In this document: positions 49,220 through 61,466 of the stretch, in pieces
Layout: each line of letters starts with the position of its first letter
Position numbering within the stretch: the stretch's first letter is position 1
Source of the DNA: Tubiluchus corallicola
Taxonomy: Eukaryota > Priapulida > Priapulimorpha > Priapulimorphida > Tubiluchidae
Assembly: GCA_030141605.1 (NCBI GenBank)
Contig: JAQGDQ010000029.1
Span: 675,501 to 739,500, forward strand
Direction of reading: 5' to 3'
DNA: 64,000 bases
Notes under the pieces: model-generated
The model's database searches: none
What the model was told of the DNA's origin: nothing
The model's input: the letters and a program-made list of their open reading frames with translations, nothing else
Position numbers and translations under genes: made by a program

Positions 49220-51106
49220 CAGTGTTGGGCAGTACACACTCAGCCACAAGGGTAGGCAATTTCTGCTTTTGTGTATAATTAACTGCTATTGTTATTGTTA
49301 CTATGTTCACCGAAACAAAATATGAGTCTCTTCTAAGGAGTTTAACTTAATACAAATGCTATCATTCTTATCAATACCAGGATTTAATATTACTGATTCT
49401 GACCACTGCCAATTTTGCCAAATGACGGAGTAACAAAAAGTCAAGAACATTTTTTAATATTTCTGCTTGCTAATTTGCTATGATGTAAAGCTCAAAGGAC
49501 AAGAAAAGGGGTACTTGAAGTAGGTTTGGGAAAAATCGCCTTAAAAGATTTTATTACTTTATAGCAATTTTATGCATATATTGTAATTGCGTTAAAAGGA
49601 CTTTTTGTTTGTTTTCATTTTAAATCTCCCACAATACTGTTCCAACGGTGCCATTACATGACGCCACGTATTCAAACGTAAATCATAAGACGAAAAGACA
49701 ATGTTAAATTATGTCCCAAAAAACTTTTCCTGTAAATCTATATTACTTAGCTTTTCGCTTACCTGCTAGAAAGGCTTATGTAACTGGAAAAGAAAATTTT
49801 TAATTATTTAAAATGTTTTCATTAATTGGTAAAATATCTCTGACTCACCAGGGTGCACCACTCACTAGCCAAAAACGTATTTTTTGTCTTATTGACAAGA
49901 TATAGTAATTGAAACTTTTACTTAGTTAGCAACATGTATTCTACGAATGCTCTGACTATTTTTTCAAACTTTGCTCAGTGTTATCTAAACTTGTTTCAAA
50001 CGACCTACCATTAAAATGGCTGCGCCTAACGATCATCGCAGGAGTTTAAATTTGCAAGTTTTATACAGCGTTACAGCCTATACAAACCTTGCATACAAAA
50101 AGGCAGTACCTAAGTGGTGTAAAAGTTCAAGACGAATTTTTTCAGCTTTAAGTAGTGGAGGGTTTACTTGTGCTTTAAATTGTTTCCTTACTAACATTCT
50201 TCTGTCTTTTGAAACCTTTGTTTTCTGAAATCATGTGGGATATAACTGGTAATCTGGTTTGCTTGACAGATGAAATTTTAAGAAAGCGTAAATATCTAAA
50301 GTGCAAGCTTTTGTTTATTCACGTTCATTTTTAAGCACTTTTTAGTGTTAAAGCATGTACCTTTGCTACTCATACTTTCCAACCATCTAGCAAGAGAAGC
50401 AACTTTCTACAACAGTAGAGTTTATGAATAATTTGTCTCTCACCTGAGCATTTGTTATGCATAATTTGCTACAACTGTGGCCCTAATATTTTTTGCATTT
50501 AAACAGTATAAGACGTGCCTGAGTATTTATTTTATATATTGTCTTATTGCATATATTATATGGATAAATGCACTACAGAAGACCTAAAAACAACAGTTTA
50601 TAACTCTTACTCTGCAAACAAAATTGCACAAAACAAAATATTATTGTGGGACTGGGTAGGTGAAAGCCTGGCCAATAGCGACTTGATAGGGTCTTGACAA
50701 AAGAGGAAAGGCTCGGCCCTAAAATTTACAAGCAGGTTAAATACTATGATATTGTTGTAGCTTTGCGAAAACTCAACGAAGGTATAAAGCCATGCTTTTA
50801 TGCAATTATGAGGCATAGAATTGTTGAATGTAGACAAATCAGTTTTATCCTCTTTGTCAAGATTCTTATTACACATTTCATATAACCACCATAATACAAC
50901 TTGAACATTAGACTTAATTCATATTGATTTTTCTTTTCAATGATTTAAATGGGCAGTTTAGTGAGAAGCATCACTGTAGAGGCTAATTACTACACAACAG
51001 ACCATTGCAGAGAAATTACTCAGTTGGCAAGACTGTCTTAAAAGTATGGTAATTTGATGTGTAATTCACATATATTCACCCAACGATAAAATGTCGCACA
51101 GTAGTT
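49220..51106. other. TRIT1 3' flank and spacer, no gene seen
   Basis: AT-rich DNA after the TRIT1 stop, containing its 3' UTR of unknown length. Frames at 50.0-50.9 kb lack recognisable motifs. The nearest canonical + strand AATAAA I found lies as far as 51134, though closer variant signals are possible. Confidence 0.55.
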
Positions 51107-51112
51107 TTTATT
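51107..51112 (-). terminator. Candidate ISYNA1 poly(A) signal
   Basis: TTTATT on + (AATAAA on -), about 900 nt beyond the ISYNA1 stop. It would define a 0.9-kb 3' UTR (about 51090-52015). A + strand AATAAA at 51134-51139 lies only 22 bp away, so the two convergent transcripts may end in the same spot. Confidence 0.4.
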
Positions 51113-52015
51113 AACTCTAATCATAGTTATTACAATAAAATACATTTACAATATAATGTGCGTTTACAATATCATTTTGGTATCTCATGTACTAATAATT
51201 TTGTGCCTCACCCATCGCACCCATTTTTCCAAGCTATTGTAAATGCACTGCTTGACTTTTGTCGAATCTTCACGCACTTGTTTGCTATTCACTATTGGGT
51301 AACTGCAGATAACGTTCATAGTAGCAACTGATTTGAAACACAATTAAACTAATGGGGAATCGAATGAAGAATTTTACCAATGAGAAAAATTGTTGTTTAC
51401 CATTCAGATACTGCGTCTGCAATAAAAATGATCGATAACATTAACAGATCTTGAAATTAATTTGAACCACAATCAAACTAGTAAGAAACTAACAAGATTG
51501 ATTTTTGATAAATGCATAAACAAGCAAGTACAAAGCCTTCATTAAATTGAATGTAGAACTTGAGATCAATACAAAACAATTAAACAAAAATCGAGTCACT
51601 TGAATTTCTAGCACTTAAACTTCCGAATCCAGTCCTGGGCAATAATCTTAATCAAAATACAGTCCTCGTGCAATTTGAACACCTCACCACATCAGTCACA
51701 GTCCCTTTAATGCGCTATCTTTTTTCTAAAACATTAGTTTGTCATAAAACTCCAAAAATAAATGCATAAAAGTAAAATTGCTAAATAATTTGTGTACATC
51801 GAGTGAATATAACTATGTGTAAATGCTCTTAAATATTGATATAACATTTAAAACTACATCTATAGGCAACCGTAGCTAATGCTAAATGCTTCTAACCAAA
51901 TTAGCACCATACTATTACATGTTTAAGGAAGAACTTCTAAAAATACATGAACTAAACGCTAAATTCTTCTTTTGGCGTAATAATAGTAATTATAAATACA
52001 TAACTAAGGAGAAAT
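51113..52015 (-). other. Probable ISYNA1 3' UTR
   Basis: AT-rich, no coding frame of note on either strand. Assigned as 3' UTR because it lies between the ISYNA1 stop and the first canonical downstream poly(A) hexamer on the minus strand. Confidence 0.45.
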
Positions 52016-52530
52016 TTACTTCTCGGCCTCGCTTTCACTGGAGGAGTAATTGCCATTATGATGCCCATTAACGACGATGCCATTTGCAATGGGCACTCTG
52101 CCATTCTCCGTGTGGCCAGAAAAGTCTGTGTTCTTGTTTCCGATAATCAACTCCTTGCCCTTCTTGATGGATTCGTGCTTCTGTTCCAGCAACATGTGGT
52201 TTAGCGGTGGCAATCCTATGCAAGCACGCAAAACATTCTCAATACATGCCCTCTGTTTGAACAGTGCATTCACCAGAGTAGTCCCAGCTGGGACCAGTGG
52301 AGCCTTGCACAGGAAGCTGAGAATTGACAGAACGCTATTGAAGCCTTGGTATGCATCATTTGCAGCTACTTTGAACTTGATGCGCTGGCACAACTCAGCC
52401 AGTATGGCCAGATCCAGAATTATTGGTGCAGCTAGAAGTGAATCTTCACAGGTGTTGTGCACTACAATGGTGTTATGGCCTCCCATCATGATCTCTGAAG
52501 TATACTCATCCAAAGCACGCTTGCTGTCTC
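52016..52530 (-). CDS. ISYNA1: ISYNA1 coding exon 8 (C-terminus)
   Basis: Encodes [17 protein letters not shown] to the stop (TAA, 52016-52018). Acceptor TATTGCAG. Includes [36 protein letters not shown] and a variable low-complexity tail of about 50 residues. Confidence 0.96.
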
Positions 52531-55500
52531 CTGCAATACAGTAATCAAACTACTATGCAGTACTCAAACAATTTGCCAGTTCTCTGCAAGAAAAATATTA
52601 TTTTGTACACGTAAAAATACAACATCACTCCCCCACCCCACATGGTCAAAGGGTTACATAAAGCGTTAATTAACTCCAAACACTTCCAGTTGATATAACT
52701 TACCTATTCAAAGCTTAGTATTTCAAAACTATATACTTATGATAATATACATTAATGCTTACATACCCACGTAAGGAACATATTTGATCACAACGCAGTG
52801 ATCTGGTTTCTCATTCGGCTTGTAAAGAATCTTGTTGGAATTAACCATGTCATCAACAACATTGCTCTTCGAGATTTCTTTAGATCTGAACTGCTGCGGA
52901 GCAGACAAGTTTTTGCCTACAACAACAAATCACTTGCACGAATCAGTCAAGTTAAATACATATACGGACAAGGAAGTGTTCTAACATAGCTCACAAACTG
53001 TAAAACTTTTTAATCTACTTTATCCAAAAATTATCTTCAGGGCTTTCAATGGTGCTCTTGCCAATTTGACTCATGATTACTGAATTAGTAACTAACTGAT
53101 AAGCCTTAGCTCCTGCAAGTATTAGTTCTAATACTAGTTTTTGTATGAAGTACAAAATTGCCAACCATCATTATTTCCCAGATGATTGTAGCTCACAATC
53201 GATGTCGGCTTGATACCGGCACTGACCAAAAAATCCACCAGCACAGACTTGAACTTGGTTTGTCCAGATTTGAAGTCATCTCCAGCAATGAAGACATGCT
53301 TTTTCTCTGCCAGTTCAATTACACCAGGAACGAAGGTGTTTTGCGGCGATCCGTTGATGTAACAAACCTGAGAAAACAAGCAAACATTAGATGATAATGA
53401 AGACATCAAACACTGAACATTTAAACTATGTGTTAGCACCTACTGGTTTTGTATCAACATGTAACAGTGGCAAAACATTAGTAACTTAGTCTATTTGTGC
53501 ACAAACATCATAAGAGAATGCTAGCATTTTAACACTTATTTTATAACCATGTTTCTTTGTTCTGTCCAATAATTAAAGAGATTTTTACAGCAGCCATGAC
53601 TTCATGCAGCTAATTGGGACCCCGGAAAGCAACACATTTATTTATTTAAAGCTTGCATTACGTTTTTGCACACAGTTTCCTCTCTCCTCTTTAATTTTAT
53701 ATCAAACTTATATACATGTACAACAGTGAAAATCAGCGTAGGTGACTTGACAACACAATAGACAATAGTGCCAACCCACTCTGCTATTGTTATCTAATAA
53801 CAGTAACATCAGCTTCCTTTAAGATCTACTAGTTCTTGCACATGGTCAGCCCTCATTTCCACAGCATGATCTACTAGCAAGCTGAAACTACATAAGCAAA
53901 AAGTATGAAGAGCAATCTTAAAATACTTGTTGATTACTATGCATTACTATGATTACTGAAAACATTTGCCAAAAAATGTTATTTAAGAACATAAAAGGTG
54001 CTTACTAATTTGAACAACACTTAATATTCTCAATAATTAGAAAAATAATTTCTAATTGTATGTTAATTATATCATTAATCATAATTTTCTTAGTTTTTTC
54101 GTGCTCTTTCATGTACAGGGCATACAACTGTTAGCATCAAGTGCCTGGTAGTTCCTGTAAACGTTCCATAATTGTCAAAAAATAAGTGCCATGTATTTGA
54201 ATTTGAATTCAATTTTGAATTTAAACCTTTATTACTGAATTTCTTCCATATACGAAACAGGAGTTAAAAATGTAAAGAGAACATAAAGACGTATTTGGTA
54301 CATAAAAATAATTGTCCAAGTATATGTCTATTTCAGACCTACCCCTTCAAGAATGCTAGCCACAGCAAACAGTGTGGAGGGAGACACCTCTGCCTTGTCG
54401 TTCTCAATAGCCTTCAGTAAATTATCTGCAGTATCGTTCAATCCAGGCTCAATGGCGCAGTAACGCTCAGTGTTAGCAGTCCACAGCACTATGACCTTGT
54501 CAACTTTCTTAGAAGCTTTGAAATCACGGATGTCAGAGCGAATCTAAAATAGACAACTTTTATAAGTCTCTAAAAATAATTCTGTAATTTTGTATGACTA
54601 TTAAATAAAATTCTATTTTTACTCCGAATTCAAGGTTTGTAATCTGTGTAATTAAATGTAATTTTAGGATGCTTAAAACTGTTTTTAGAAAACCTTTTTA
54701 AGGTTTTTGCCCTTTTAATTTGAAATTAATATACTAACAGATGGAAGAGAAATCAGTAAAAACATAGCTAATATATACAAATGCCGATCCAAGCTAGTCG
54801 ATTCTCAACTGAAATTTAAAATTTATTAACAGCACAATCTAAAAAGACAAGTAAGTGCTATTTCTTTATAATATCAGGAACAGGCTCTATAATTTTTCCT
54901 GAAGAATTGAACACAATATCAGGATGGTTCCTGAAACTCAGGTTGGGCAAATTTTCCTGAAAATTCTCACGTGACAGCAGGAATACTCAGGGATACTTTT
55001 TCCCTGAAATATTGCACGTAATACAGGAACATTCCCCATACACTATCCTGAAAACAATCAGCTACAAAAAATTAACATTGTTGTCACTCTTAAGTGATTC
55101 CGTAAGAGTGAGATGTCAGGGATTAGCTGAAAAAAATAAGTCAAACCTTGTAAGCATGTTGACTGTAAACCAAGGTAGATGAATGGCTGTTATCATCACA
55201 AGTCAAAACTAAAGAAATTTTTTTGGTTACTCAACTGGCTTTTTTTTCCCGCAAATTTCACCTATGTTCAAAACTCTAATTTTGTTGCACAAGCACATGC
55301 AAATTTTTAAGCTCGTTATTGTATCAAAAAGCATGTTTTTAAATGTGAAATGACTTTGCAAAAGTTTGACTGTACCAAATGTTTCATTCAATTTACAAGC
55401 ACATGGAAATGGTATCCATGGAAATGGTATCACTTTTGTTATCTTATCTTATTGCCAAGTGTTACCACTTCCTTTGCATTTCTCAGATTAACTTTTACGG

Positions 55501-58500
55501 TTGTTTAAGTTTTTAAAAAAGGATGTGATTGTCAGCAAAATGCAGGTTTTTTAGAAACGCAAGCTTTTGTTTTAATGAAGTAGGCGTAGACTTGCATGAC
55601 GTAAACTTCAAAAATTACACTGCAGTGTGACAAACTTGTTTGCGAGGCCATATCACGTGAAGTAAGGTTGTGGTACATCAATGCACCAGATTAAAAATCT
55701 TAATGCAAAATATTGTAAGGCAAACATGGTGACAATTGTCATTTAGAAAAATATCAACCGCTCTGTGATCAAACTGGCTGCTGCAAATTATTTAAAATGT
55801 TTGACACGATATTTTAATTAGCATAAAAGACAGGCAAAAAAACAGAGTTTCACATTTTGTCAACCTCTTTCATGTCAAATGGAAGAAAGAAGTTGAACTA
55901 CCGCAGCCATCCATAAATCTTGGTCTACAGCCTTTCTCTACTCGTTGTCCGTTCATGCCTTTTCCACCATCTGTTTCTTGTTGCCGTGCAAGACGTTGTC
56001 CACTCGGTCAGCTTGATTTGCTGCGATAAAGTCAGGTATATAAATGGATGGGCGGGGGATAAGCCCCTGCATGTGCGGACGAAGTTGCTGCTGCAACCCC
56101 CAATCGAAAACTTTGGCCCTCTCCATGGCATCGGCTAAATTCATCGAGGAAATATCCCAGCCTAAACGTAGAATGATCCACTCTCTTAACACCCAACATT
56201 ATTACTCATTAAATCCTTACCAACACGAATAGATAAAAAGTCACTACTTAGAAACCTACTGATCTCTATAGCTGCTCTAATTAGCATGTACTATGTTTAT
56301 TAATAATCAACATAATTATGTTTACTATACCCACCTCTCATCAATTGCAGCTCAGTAAAAGTATAACACAAAAGTAACACGATTAGTTTAAAGATTTTAA
56401 CAATCAAGAAAGTGTTTCTTCATGTCTGAAAGCCTTCGTTTTCAGTTTTTACTAAAAAAATTTTAGTAGCTTATCTCTAGCCTGGAAAATGTGGTCTGAC
56501 TGCTTTCTGTCTGGAAGAATGCATTTAGTTTCATTTACATACTACACATTAAAATGTACTGCCGAGAAAGGGGTACATTCAATTTTTCACTGCATTAGCA
56601 AAAGTGTTTACTAATTGACCAGCAATTTGCAATCTATAAACTCTTGGCTATAACAGTAAAAACAGAAAACCAAGTTTTTCAGTTACGTATTAAAAGACAA
56701 AATGCAAATCTTTGTTTTTGTACAAATTAGATGATATCAAATTTATATTGTAAACTACGTAAAAAAATTTCCAGCAGGCTGTTGAAATAAGCATGACGTC
56801 AAAAGCCGTTTAGACAAAGTTCTACCCTTTCACTTTTATAGGCTGCAGTGTTAATATTACAAACCAAAGTGCATGGAAACCCAAATTTTGCACAGCACTT
56901 TGCAAATTAAAAGTGAACTTATGTATAGAATGGATGTTTCTTAATTGTTAGAAATTTTTGCAATACCATGTTCTCTCAAATAAGCTCATACAGAATATAA
57001 TTTTATAGAAATCTTTGGAGTATTTTAAGAAAATTTTTATACATTACAAATTTTCAGAATATGAATGGCTCTACAGATAATCAGATATTCGTATTTTTTG
57101 AGAGTTTCCGGCTTTTGCGGTTTTCTTGTTTTGTGAAACAAATTCTAATATTTTATGTAATGCAGAAAAAAGTTGCACTTTAATCATGCCTACAGACAAA
57201 TCTATGCCTTACCATCAAAGACAATGTCGTTTGGCTCTACCATCGGCAGCAGATGTTTCAAGGGTGCAAACACCTCTCCACCATTCTGATCCATCCCAAG
57301 ACTGACTGTACTAGCTTGAGTTAAAGATCCATAGTAATTGGCATGTTGTACGCCCTATTTAAATAAAATGGAAGCCAACTCTAACCATGAACTGCTAAGT
57401 TTACAGAAAGTATTTTATTTATAATGTAATTAAACTAAGTAAGATAAAAGATCAGTTAATAAGGTGAATTTTTTTTACTGTGGGCTTTTGTTAACGAAAA
57501 GAGAGATAAAAATAGGGAACTTTAGTATTTGGGTATATATTAGAGTGTAGCTATGAAGTGCACCATAAGGCAGCATAATCATACAGTATATTCTAAAATG
57601 ACATGAAGATAAACGAAGGATACATGCCATTTGTGTAATTATAAATTGCTGAATTTCTAACTTAATCACAATCATTCGGTTTAAATTAGCCAGCTAACTT
57701 CATTGGACCAATTGAGGTTTTTAAAACATCACTGACCCATTCATCTCAATGATTTCTCACAAATTTTTGAATGTCTATCATCCTCAATGATCTATGAACA
57801 TGGTAAGTAAATACACAAAGCTGCTGTTCACATACATCTTTTGTATTCCACTTCAGATCCAACTTGTTTGCGATGACAGCACCAGTCACTGTGGTTCCAT
57901 TGTTGCCACCCCATCCAACTAGCATTACACCCAATTTGGGAACATTCAAGTCAGTCCTAAGAAATTAGTAATAACATGTGTAACATTAAAATTTGAAAAC
58001 TAAATAATGAACAAGATAGATGACTTAATCTAGATTTTTTGCACATTTTTCTAAGTTTAGATGATTGCAGCAAAATAAACCAAATGTGCTAAATGACGTG
58101 TACTTTCCTTTAAAGTTACCATAGATATTCACATTTCTTTCTAATGGGTATGGTCAGTGTGGTGCAAGTTAAAATTCTCTGGTGCAGTGCTGCCTAACTT
58201 TTTTATAATACACTTGCAAATGCATTTATAATGCACTTGTAAACTGCGCCAGTCCGCTGCATAGAAACTATGTAGAACATGCCATATAAATTATAGCAGT
58301 TACCTACTAATGCAAGATAGTCTAGAAACATGTTAACTAAAGTCTGACCGTTTGCAGTGCGTTATTATCTAAAAATTGGAGTAAAAAAATTTTCTTAATG
58401 TTGCCTAATGAGCTGCTCTGTCACATACCTAAATGTGTACTTTGTTGTTACTGGTGTCACGGCAAATCGCCCTTGCTCTTTGCGGACATGGGTTGTCTTG

Positions 58501-58577
58501 TATTCATATTCACTGATGACACAACCGTCACTGGTATAGTGCACGTTTGGACTGTGCACTTTGATATTAGTTGTCAT
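52016..58577 (-). CDS. ISYNA1: Inositol-3-phosphate synthase (myo-inositol-1-phosphate synthase)
   Basis: Converts glucose 6-phosphate to inositol 3-phosphate with NAD, the first step of inositol synthesis; cytosolic. Eight coding exons on - (5' to 3'): 58577-58429, 57956-57836, 57354-57213, 56161-55959, 54543-54343, 53367-53166, 52916-52767, 52530-52016. They join in frame to 560 aa (human 558). Seen in order: [14 protein letters not shown]-binding loop GWGGNNGTT at 64-72; [145 protein letters not shown]. The C-terminal tail after NHMLLEQK is Lys/Asn/Ser-rich and ends SSSESEAEK. The ATG at 58577 follows a 5' UTR splice acceptor. One intron is GC-AG. Promoter probably near 61.3-61.6 kb. Confidence 0.98.
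52531..52766 (-). other. ISYNA1 intron before last exon
   Basis: 236-bp AT-rich GT-AG intron with nothing notable. The following introns (52917-53165, 53368-54342) are likewise plain. Confidence 0.9.
52767..52916 (-). CDS. ISYNA1: ISYNA1 coding exon 7
   Basis: Encodes [20 protein letters not shown] through [12 protein letters not shown]. Acceptor GTTGTAG, donor G|GTATGT, phase 1. Confidence 0.95.
53166..53367 (-). CDS. ISYNA1: ISYNA1 coding exon 6 (catalytic GDDFKSGQT)
   Basis: Encodes [24 protein letters not shown] and [10 protein letters not shown], the most conserved part of the active site. Acceptor TTTTCTCAG. The donor, G|GTTGGC, is a weak match to consensus but is the only one that gives NNDG-KNLSAP without extra residues. 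Confidence 0.94.
54343..54543 (-). CDS. ISYNA1: ISYNA1 coding exon 5
   Basis: 67 codons, phase 0 at both ends. Encodes [29 protein letters not shown] and [14 protein letters not shown]. Acceptor CTATTTTAG, donor GGG|GTAGGT. Confidence 0.96.
54544..55958 (-). other. ISYNA1 GC-AG intron, 1.4 kb
   Basis: On - it starts GCATGA and ends TTTTAG. It contains a degenerate TTTTCCTGAAA repeat at 54.87-55.05 kb, and CACGTG at about 54971 and 55656. No coding frame. Confidence 0.85.
54874..55052. repeat. Degenerate ~50-bp repeat with TTCCTGAA cores
   Basis: Units starting TTTTTCCTGAAG (about 54893), ATTTTCCTGAAAA (about 54951) and TTTTTCCCTGAAAT (about 54998) are each followed by CA-rich sequence and a CAGGAA/CAGGAT motif. 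Spacing is about 58 and 47 bp. An eroded tandem repeat in the ISYNA1 intron is the simplest reading. Confidence 0.6.
55959..56161 (-). CDS. ISYNA1: ISYNA1 coding exon 4
   Basis: Encodes [20 protein letters not shown] to NKKQMVEK. The frame reads into a stop 6 nt past the exon end, with no usable GT before it; joining at AAG|GCATGA makes a GC-AG intron that restores [11 protein letters not shown], matching the family without a gap. Confidence 0.93.
56162..57212 (-). other. ISYNA1 intron, 1.05 kb
   Basis: AT-rich GT-AG intron between coding exons 3 and 4. No repeats or frames of note. Confidence 0.85.
57213..57354 (-). CDS. ISYNA1: ISYNA1 coding exon 3
   Basis: Encodes [20 protein letters not shown] to PNDIVFDG. 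Acceptor TTAAATAG, donor G|GTAAGG, phase 1. Confidence 0.95.
57836..57956 (-). CDS. ISYNA1: ISYNA1 coding exon 2 (NAD-binding loop)
   Basis: Encodes [20 protein letters not shown] and on to LKWNTKD. Acceptor TTTCTTAG, donor GAT|GTATGT, phase 0. The Gly-rich loop binds NAD in this family. Confidence 0.95.
58429..58577 (-). CDS. ISYNA1: ISYNA1 coding exon 1
   Basis: Encodes residues 1-50 from [14 protein letters not shown] to KYTFR; donor AG|GTATGT, phase 2. Ten nt of 5' UTR precede the ATG back to an acceptor TCTTTTAG (exon edge 58587). Confidence 0.93.
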
Positions 58578-58587
58578 GCTACTTTAT

Positions 58588-59046
58588 CTAAAAGATAACA
58601 CAGACTGCCAGTAACAAACAGATTTTACACAGAAGCAAACCTTAAAAAAACGTAGACCATAGCAATACTTTTATCGTGGTTCACTGAAACTTTCCCAAAG
58701 GCAAATGGAAAATTTTGCTAGCATTTGATGCAATTACCTAGTTCTAAAAAGGAATAGGACTGGGTCTGGATTGTGATGGGAATCTTCAAATGGCTGGTTG
58801 AGTTAGTCAGCTATTGAAATAGAATGCTAATCTTAATCATAATGCTAAGATGCTTTAGTTACTAAGGGTGTTGGGTTCGTCCCCAAGCAATCTAATTTGG
58901 ATCCAGGCTCAGTTCTGGTCTTTCTATATTTTCTTTTTTTCAGCCGAACTTGTCGGATTTCAAATCTTCAGTAAATGTGGCACTTATTCTAGCTATCAAA
59001 ATCTCAAAATTGATGTTACATACATGCAGACACACATGCACGCACG

Positions 59047-59130
<84 letters not shown>

Positions 59131-61271
59131 TTAATATATTATGTTCATAAACTTGTAGCTTTATTTATGTACCCACACAAAAAATAGTCTAGAAGCGTGA
59201 AACTTACCTTACAATTTAATAAATAAATATTTTCTCAAGATCTTCAAGACTTAATGTGTATGAAATACCCGTAATTTGATAGATCTGTAAAAAATAAACC
59301 AAAGGTACAATATGACATTGCTACACAATCCAAACAAGAAACAATGTTACAAAACTGGTACCAATGTATTTCATCTACATAACATACTTATCATCACCTG
59401 TAATTTAAGCATAATTGTTAAAAGTAATAGTATATCATTAGTTGTTACAGAGTTTATTGTTACAGCCCTTTTTATTTCTACTGACTACAGTGACATGAAA
59501 ATATAACTAGAAGCAAGTGGATAAGTACAGTTGCAAGGGAAGTAGAAATTCAGAAAATTGTAGAATTCTTTGAATTTTTACATCTTTTATAAAGTTTGTT
59601 TGGATTATTCTAATTTCTGTTTGCAAGCATGTTTTGTAGACCTACGCAGAACCTTTACTTTGGATTGTCATTTTTATGAATCGAAATTATTCCTACCAAC
59701 TTCCAAAACTGCAGAGCGGGGCCTAACTCTTCCAAATTGCCGTTAATGCCAACTGATGTTAAGAATCAACGTATAGACGTACTGCCCCAAGACTTGGTGG
59801 CTTCAATACTGTTAGCGCATGCATCTTGGTGTTCTGCTACGGGCGAGGCCACACACACTTGCGGTTGGCCGCTGGTAGCTGTGGCTTCATCAAGCGAGTT
59901 TTCTCTCAGATTCAGTATTGTGTCATACACGTACGTCATACATTGATGATATAAAGTAATTGTAACCATGCAAAAAATCTAGGCCTATGTTTCCGCAGCA
60001 AGATGCAGTGAACCAAATAATTTGGTTTAAGCATCCGTATATAAAGGCAATCACTTACTATAATGATGATAATGTAATCATAAGGGTTTTGACCAAGCAG
60101 ACGTCGTACGTACTGTACCAATTAAGACTCAATTTCAGCCTCGCTTTATAAAAGTTACATTGTTACAATGAAAAGGTATAATAATAAAAAAATAGCCTGA
60201 AAATAAAGACTCGCAATCGCCAATTAATTGAACACATTTCGTTTTTCCAGAACTTGGCAGTAGCGCGTCGGATCACGATTCAAATAATTATCACTAAATC
60301 ACAGCAGGATTTAAACAGACTTCATTTACTGTCACAACAAGCTGATGCACTGCTAAGCTACAACATAGCCTACAGATGTGGATATGAGTCAAACAAATAC
60401 TTGACAAATGTTTAATTGCCTAGCTTCATCCTCTTCAGAATTAATCTAACGTACCAAGACATGAACGCCTCAGAAAAATTAGAAAGCAAAACATAGTAAC
60501 ACGTGTTAATACTGTATTTTATAAACATAAAATTATGCGTGAAGAAGTATGATGAACAATGAACAATGGCAAGCCGCGAGACACATTCTAAAAAATGTGT
60601 AATGTACAGCAGCAACAGGCCAACATGCGCTTTTTTCCTTCTTAATATCAGCTGCTAATAGCAAACCTGAATAGGAACTATACCAAGGAAATATTGTGTT
60701 ACCAGATGAACTTGATTAACTGTGAAATGCCATCGCTAATTAACCAAGATCACGCAATTTTGATCCATAGCATTTTGCAAAAAAGTACAATAAACACAAT
60801 TACATACATTACTACAACAAGACTCTTAATAACTTTCGAGATTTTTTATAATCATTATATTCCATTATATTTATATTTCATTAGAATTGGATGATGTTAA
60901 GTTCAACAATAATAATAAATTGATAATCCAAAAAATTCTACATTTAATATGCAATTATTTGGCTGACCGCTGGGCCACATTTCGCTGTTTAACATGCAAT
61001 TGTCAATAAGGGTCACGTGTAAACTTCATGAAAAAGACACACTAACTATATAGCCATAAAATTATTGCAGTTATATACTTGACATTTTGGTAACACAGAC
61101 TAACAGCAAAGCGTGAAGCATTTTCCAGCCTAAAAATACACAAACTAGTCAGTAAATAAATTATACTAACAATTTGATTAAATACTTTATTGAAAACGTT
61201 TGAAATTTCAAATTGTAGTCTGAAATTTAATAAAAAAAATCTTCATCAACTCGGTTGCTTATACCACTTAC
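58588..61271 (-). other. Putative ISYNA1 5' UTR intron, 2.7 kb
   Basis: On -, from the donor GCG|GTAAGT at 61271-61266 to the acceptor TCTTTTAG at 58588. The acceptor is well supported by its place just before the ATG; the donor is inferred. It contains a CA microsatellite and no supported coding frame. Confidence 0.45.
59043..59128. repeat. CA (GT) microsatellite
   Basis: Over 80 bp of (CA)n preceded by (CGCA)n. Frames of alternating His/Thr or Cys/Val over it are artefacts. Confidence 0.95.
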
Positions 61272-61450
61272 CGCTGCAATTATTATTATCACAGAAGTTT
61301 GTCGGCACTCGGCAAGTAGGCCTATAAGTTGTCTATGCTGGTATTTGTGCTTTTAATAGACGTTATAATCGGTTTCTGGCCAGTTTCACGTTTATACACT
61401 TCCGACTGCGGAAGACTGGAAGGTTCTCGAAGCCGGGTGATATCGATTTT
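61272..61450 (-). other. Putative ISYNA1 non-coding exon 1
   Basis: Ends at a strong minus-strand donor GCG|GTAAGT (61272|61271). It lies just downstream, on -, of the E-box cluster and in a somewhat GC-richer patch, fitting a first exon. The upper edge is a guess. Confidence 0.35.
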
Positions 61451-61466
61451 ATAGCAAGCAGTTACG

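Noticed and set aside
52077-52544. 155-codon + strand frame
   Set aside because: Antisense shadow of the last ISYNA1 exon, which has clear homology on the minus strand.
58790-58890. Possible tRNA-derived SINE head (GTTGAGTTAGT ... GGTTCGTCCCC) before the CA tract
   Set aside because: The two boxes are about 75 bp apart with no cloverleaf; evidence too thin.
58940-59150. Cys-Val and His-Thr repeat frames
   Set aside because: Translations of the CA microsatellite.
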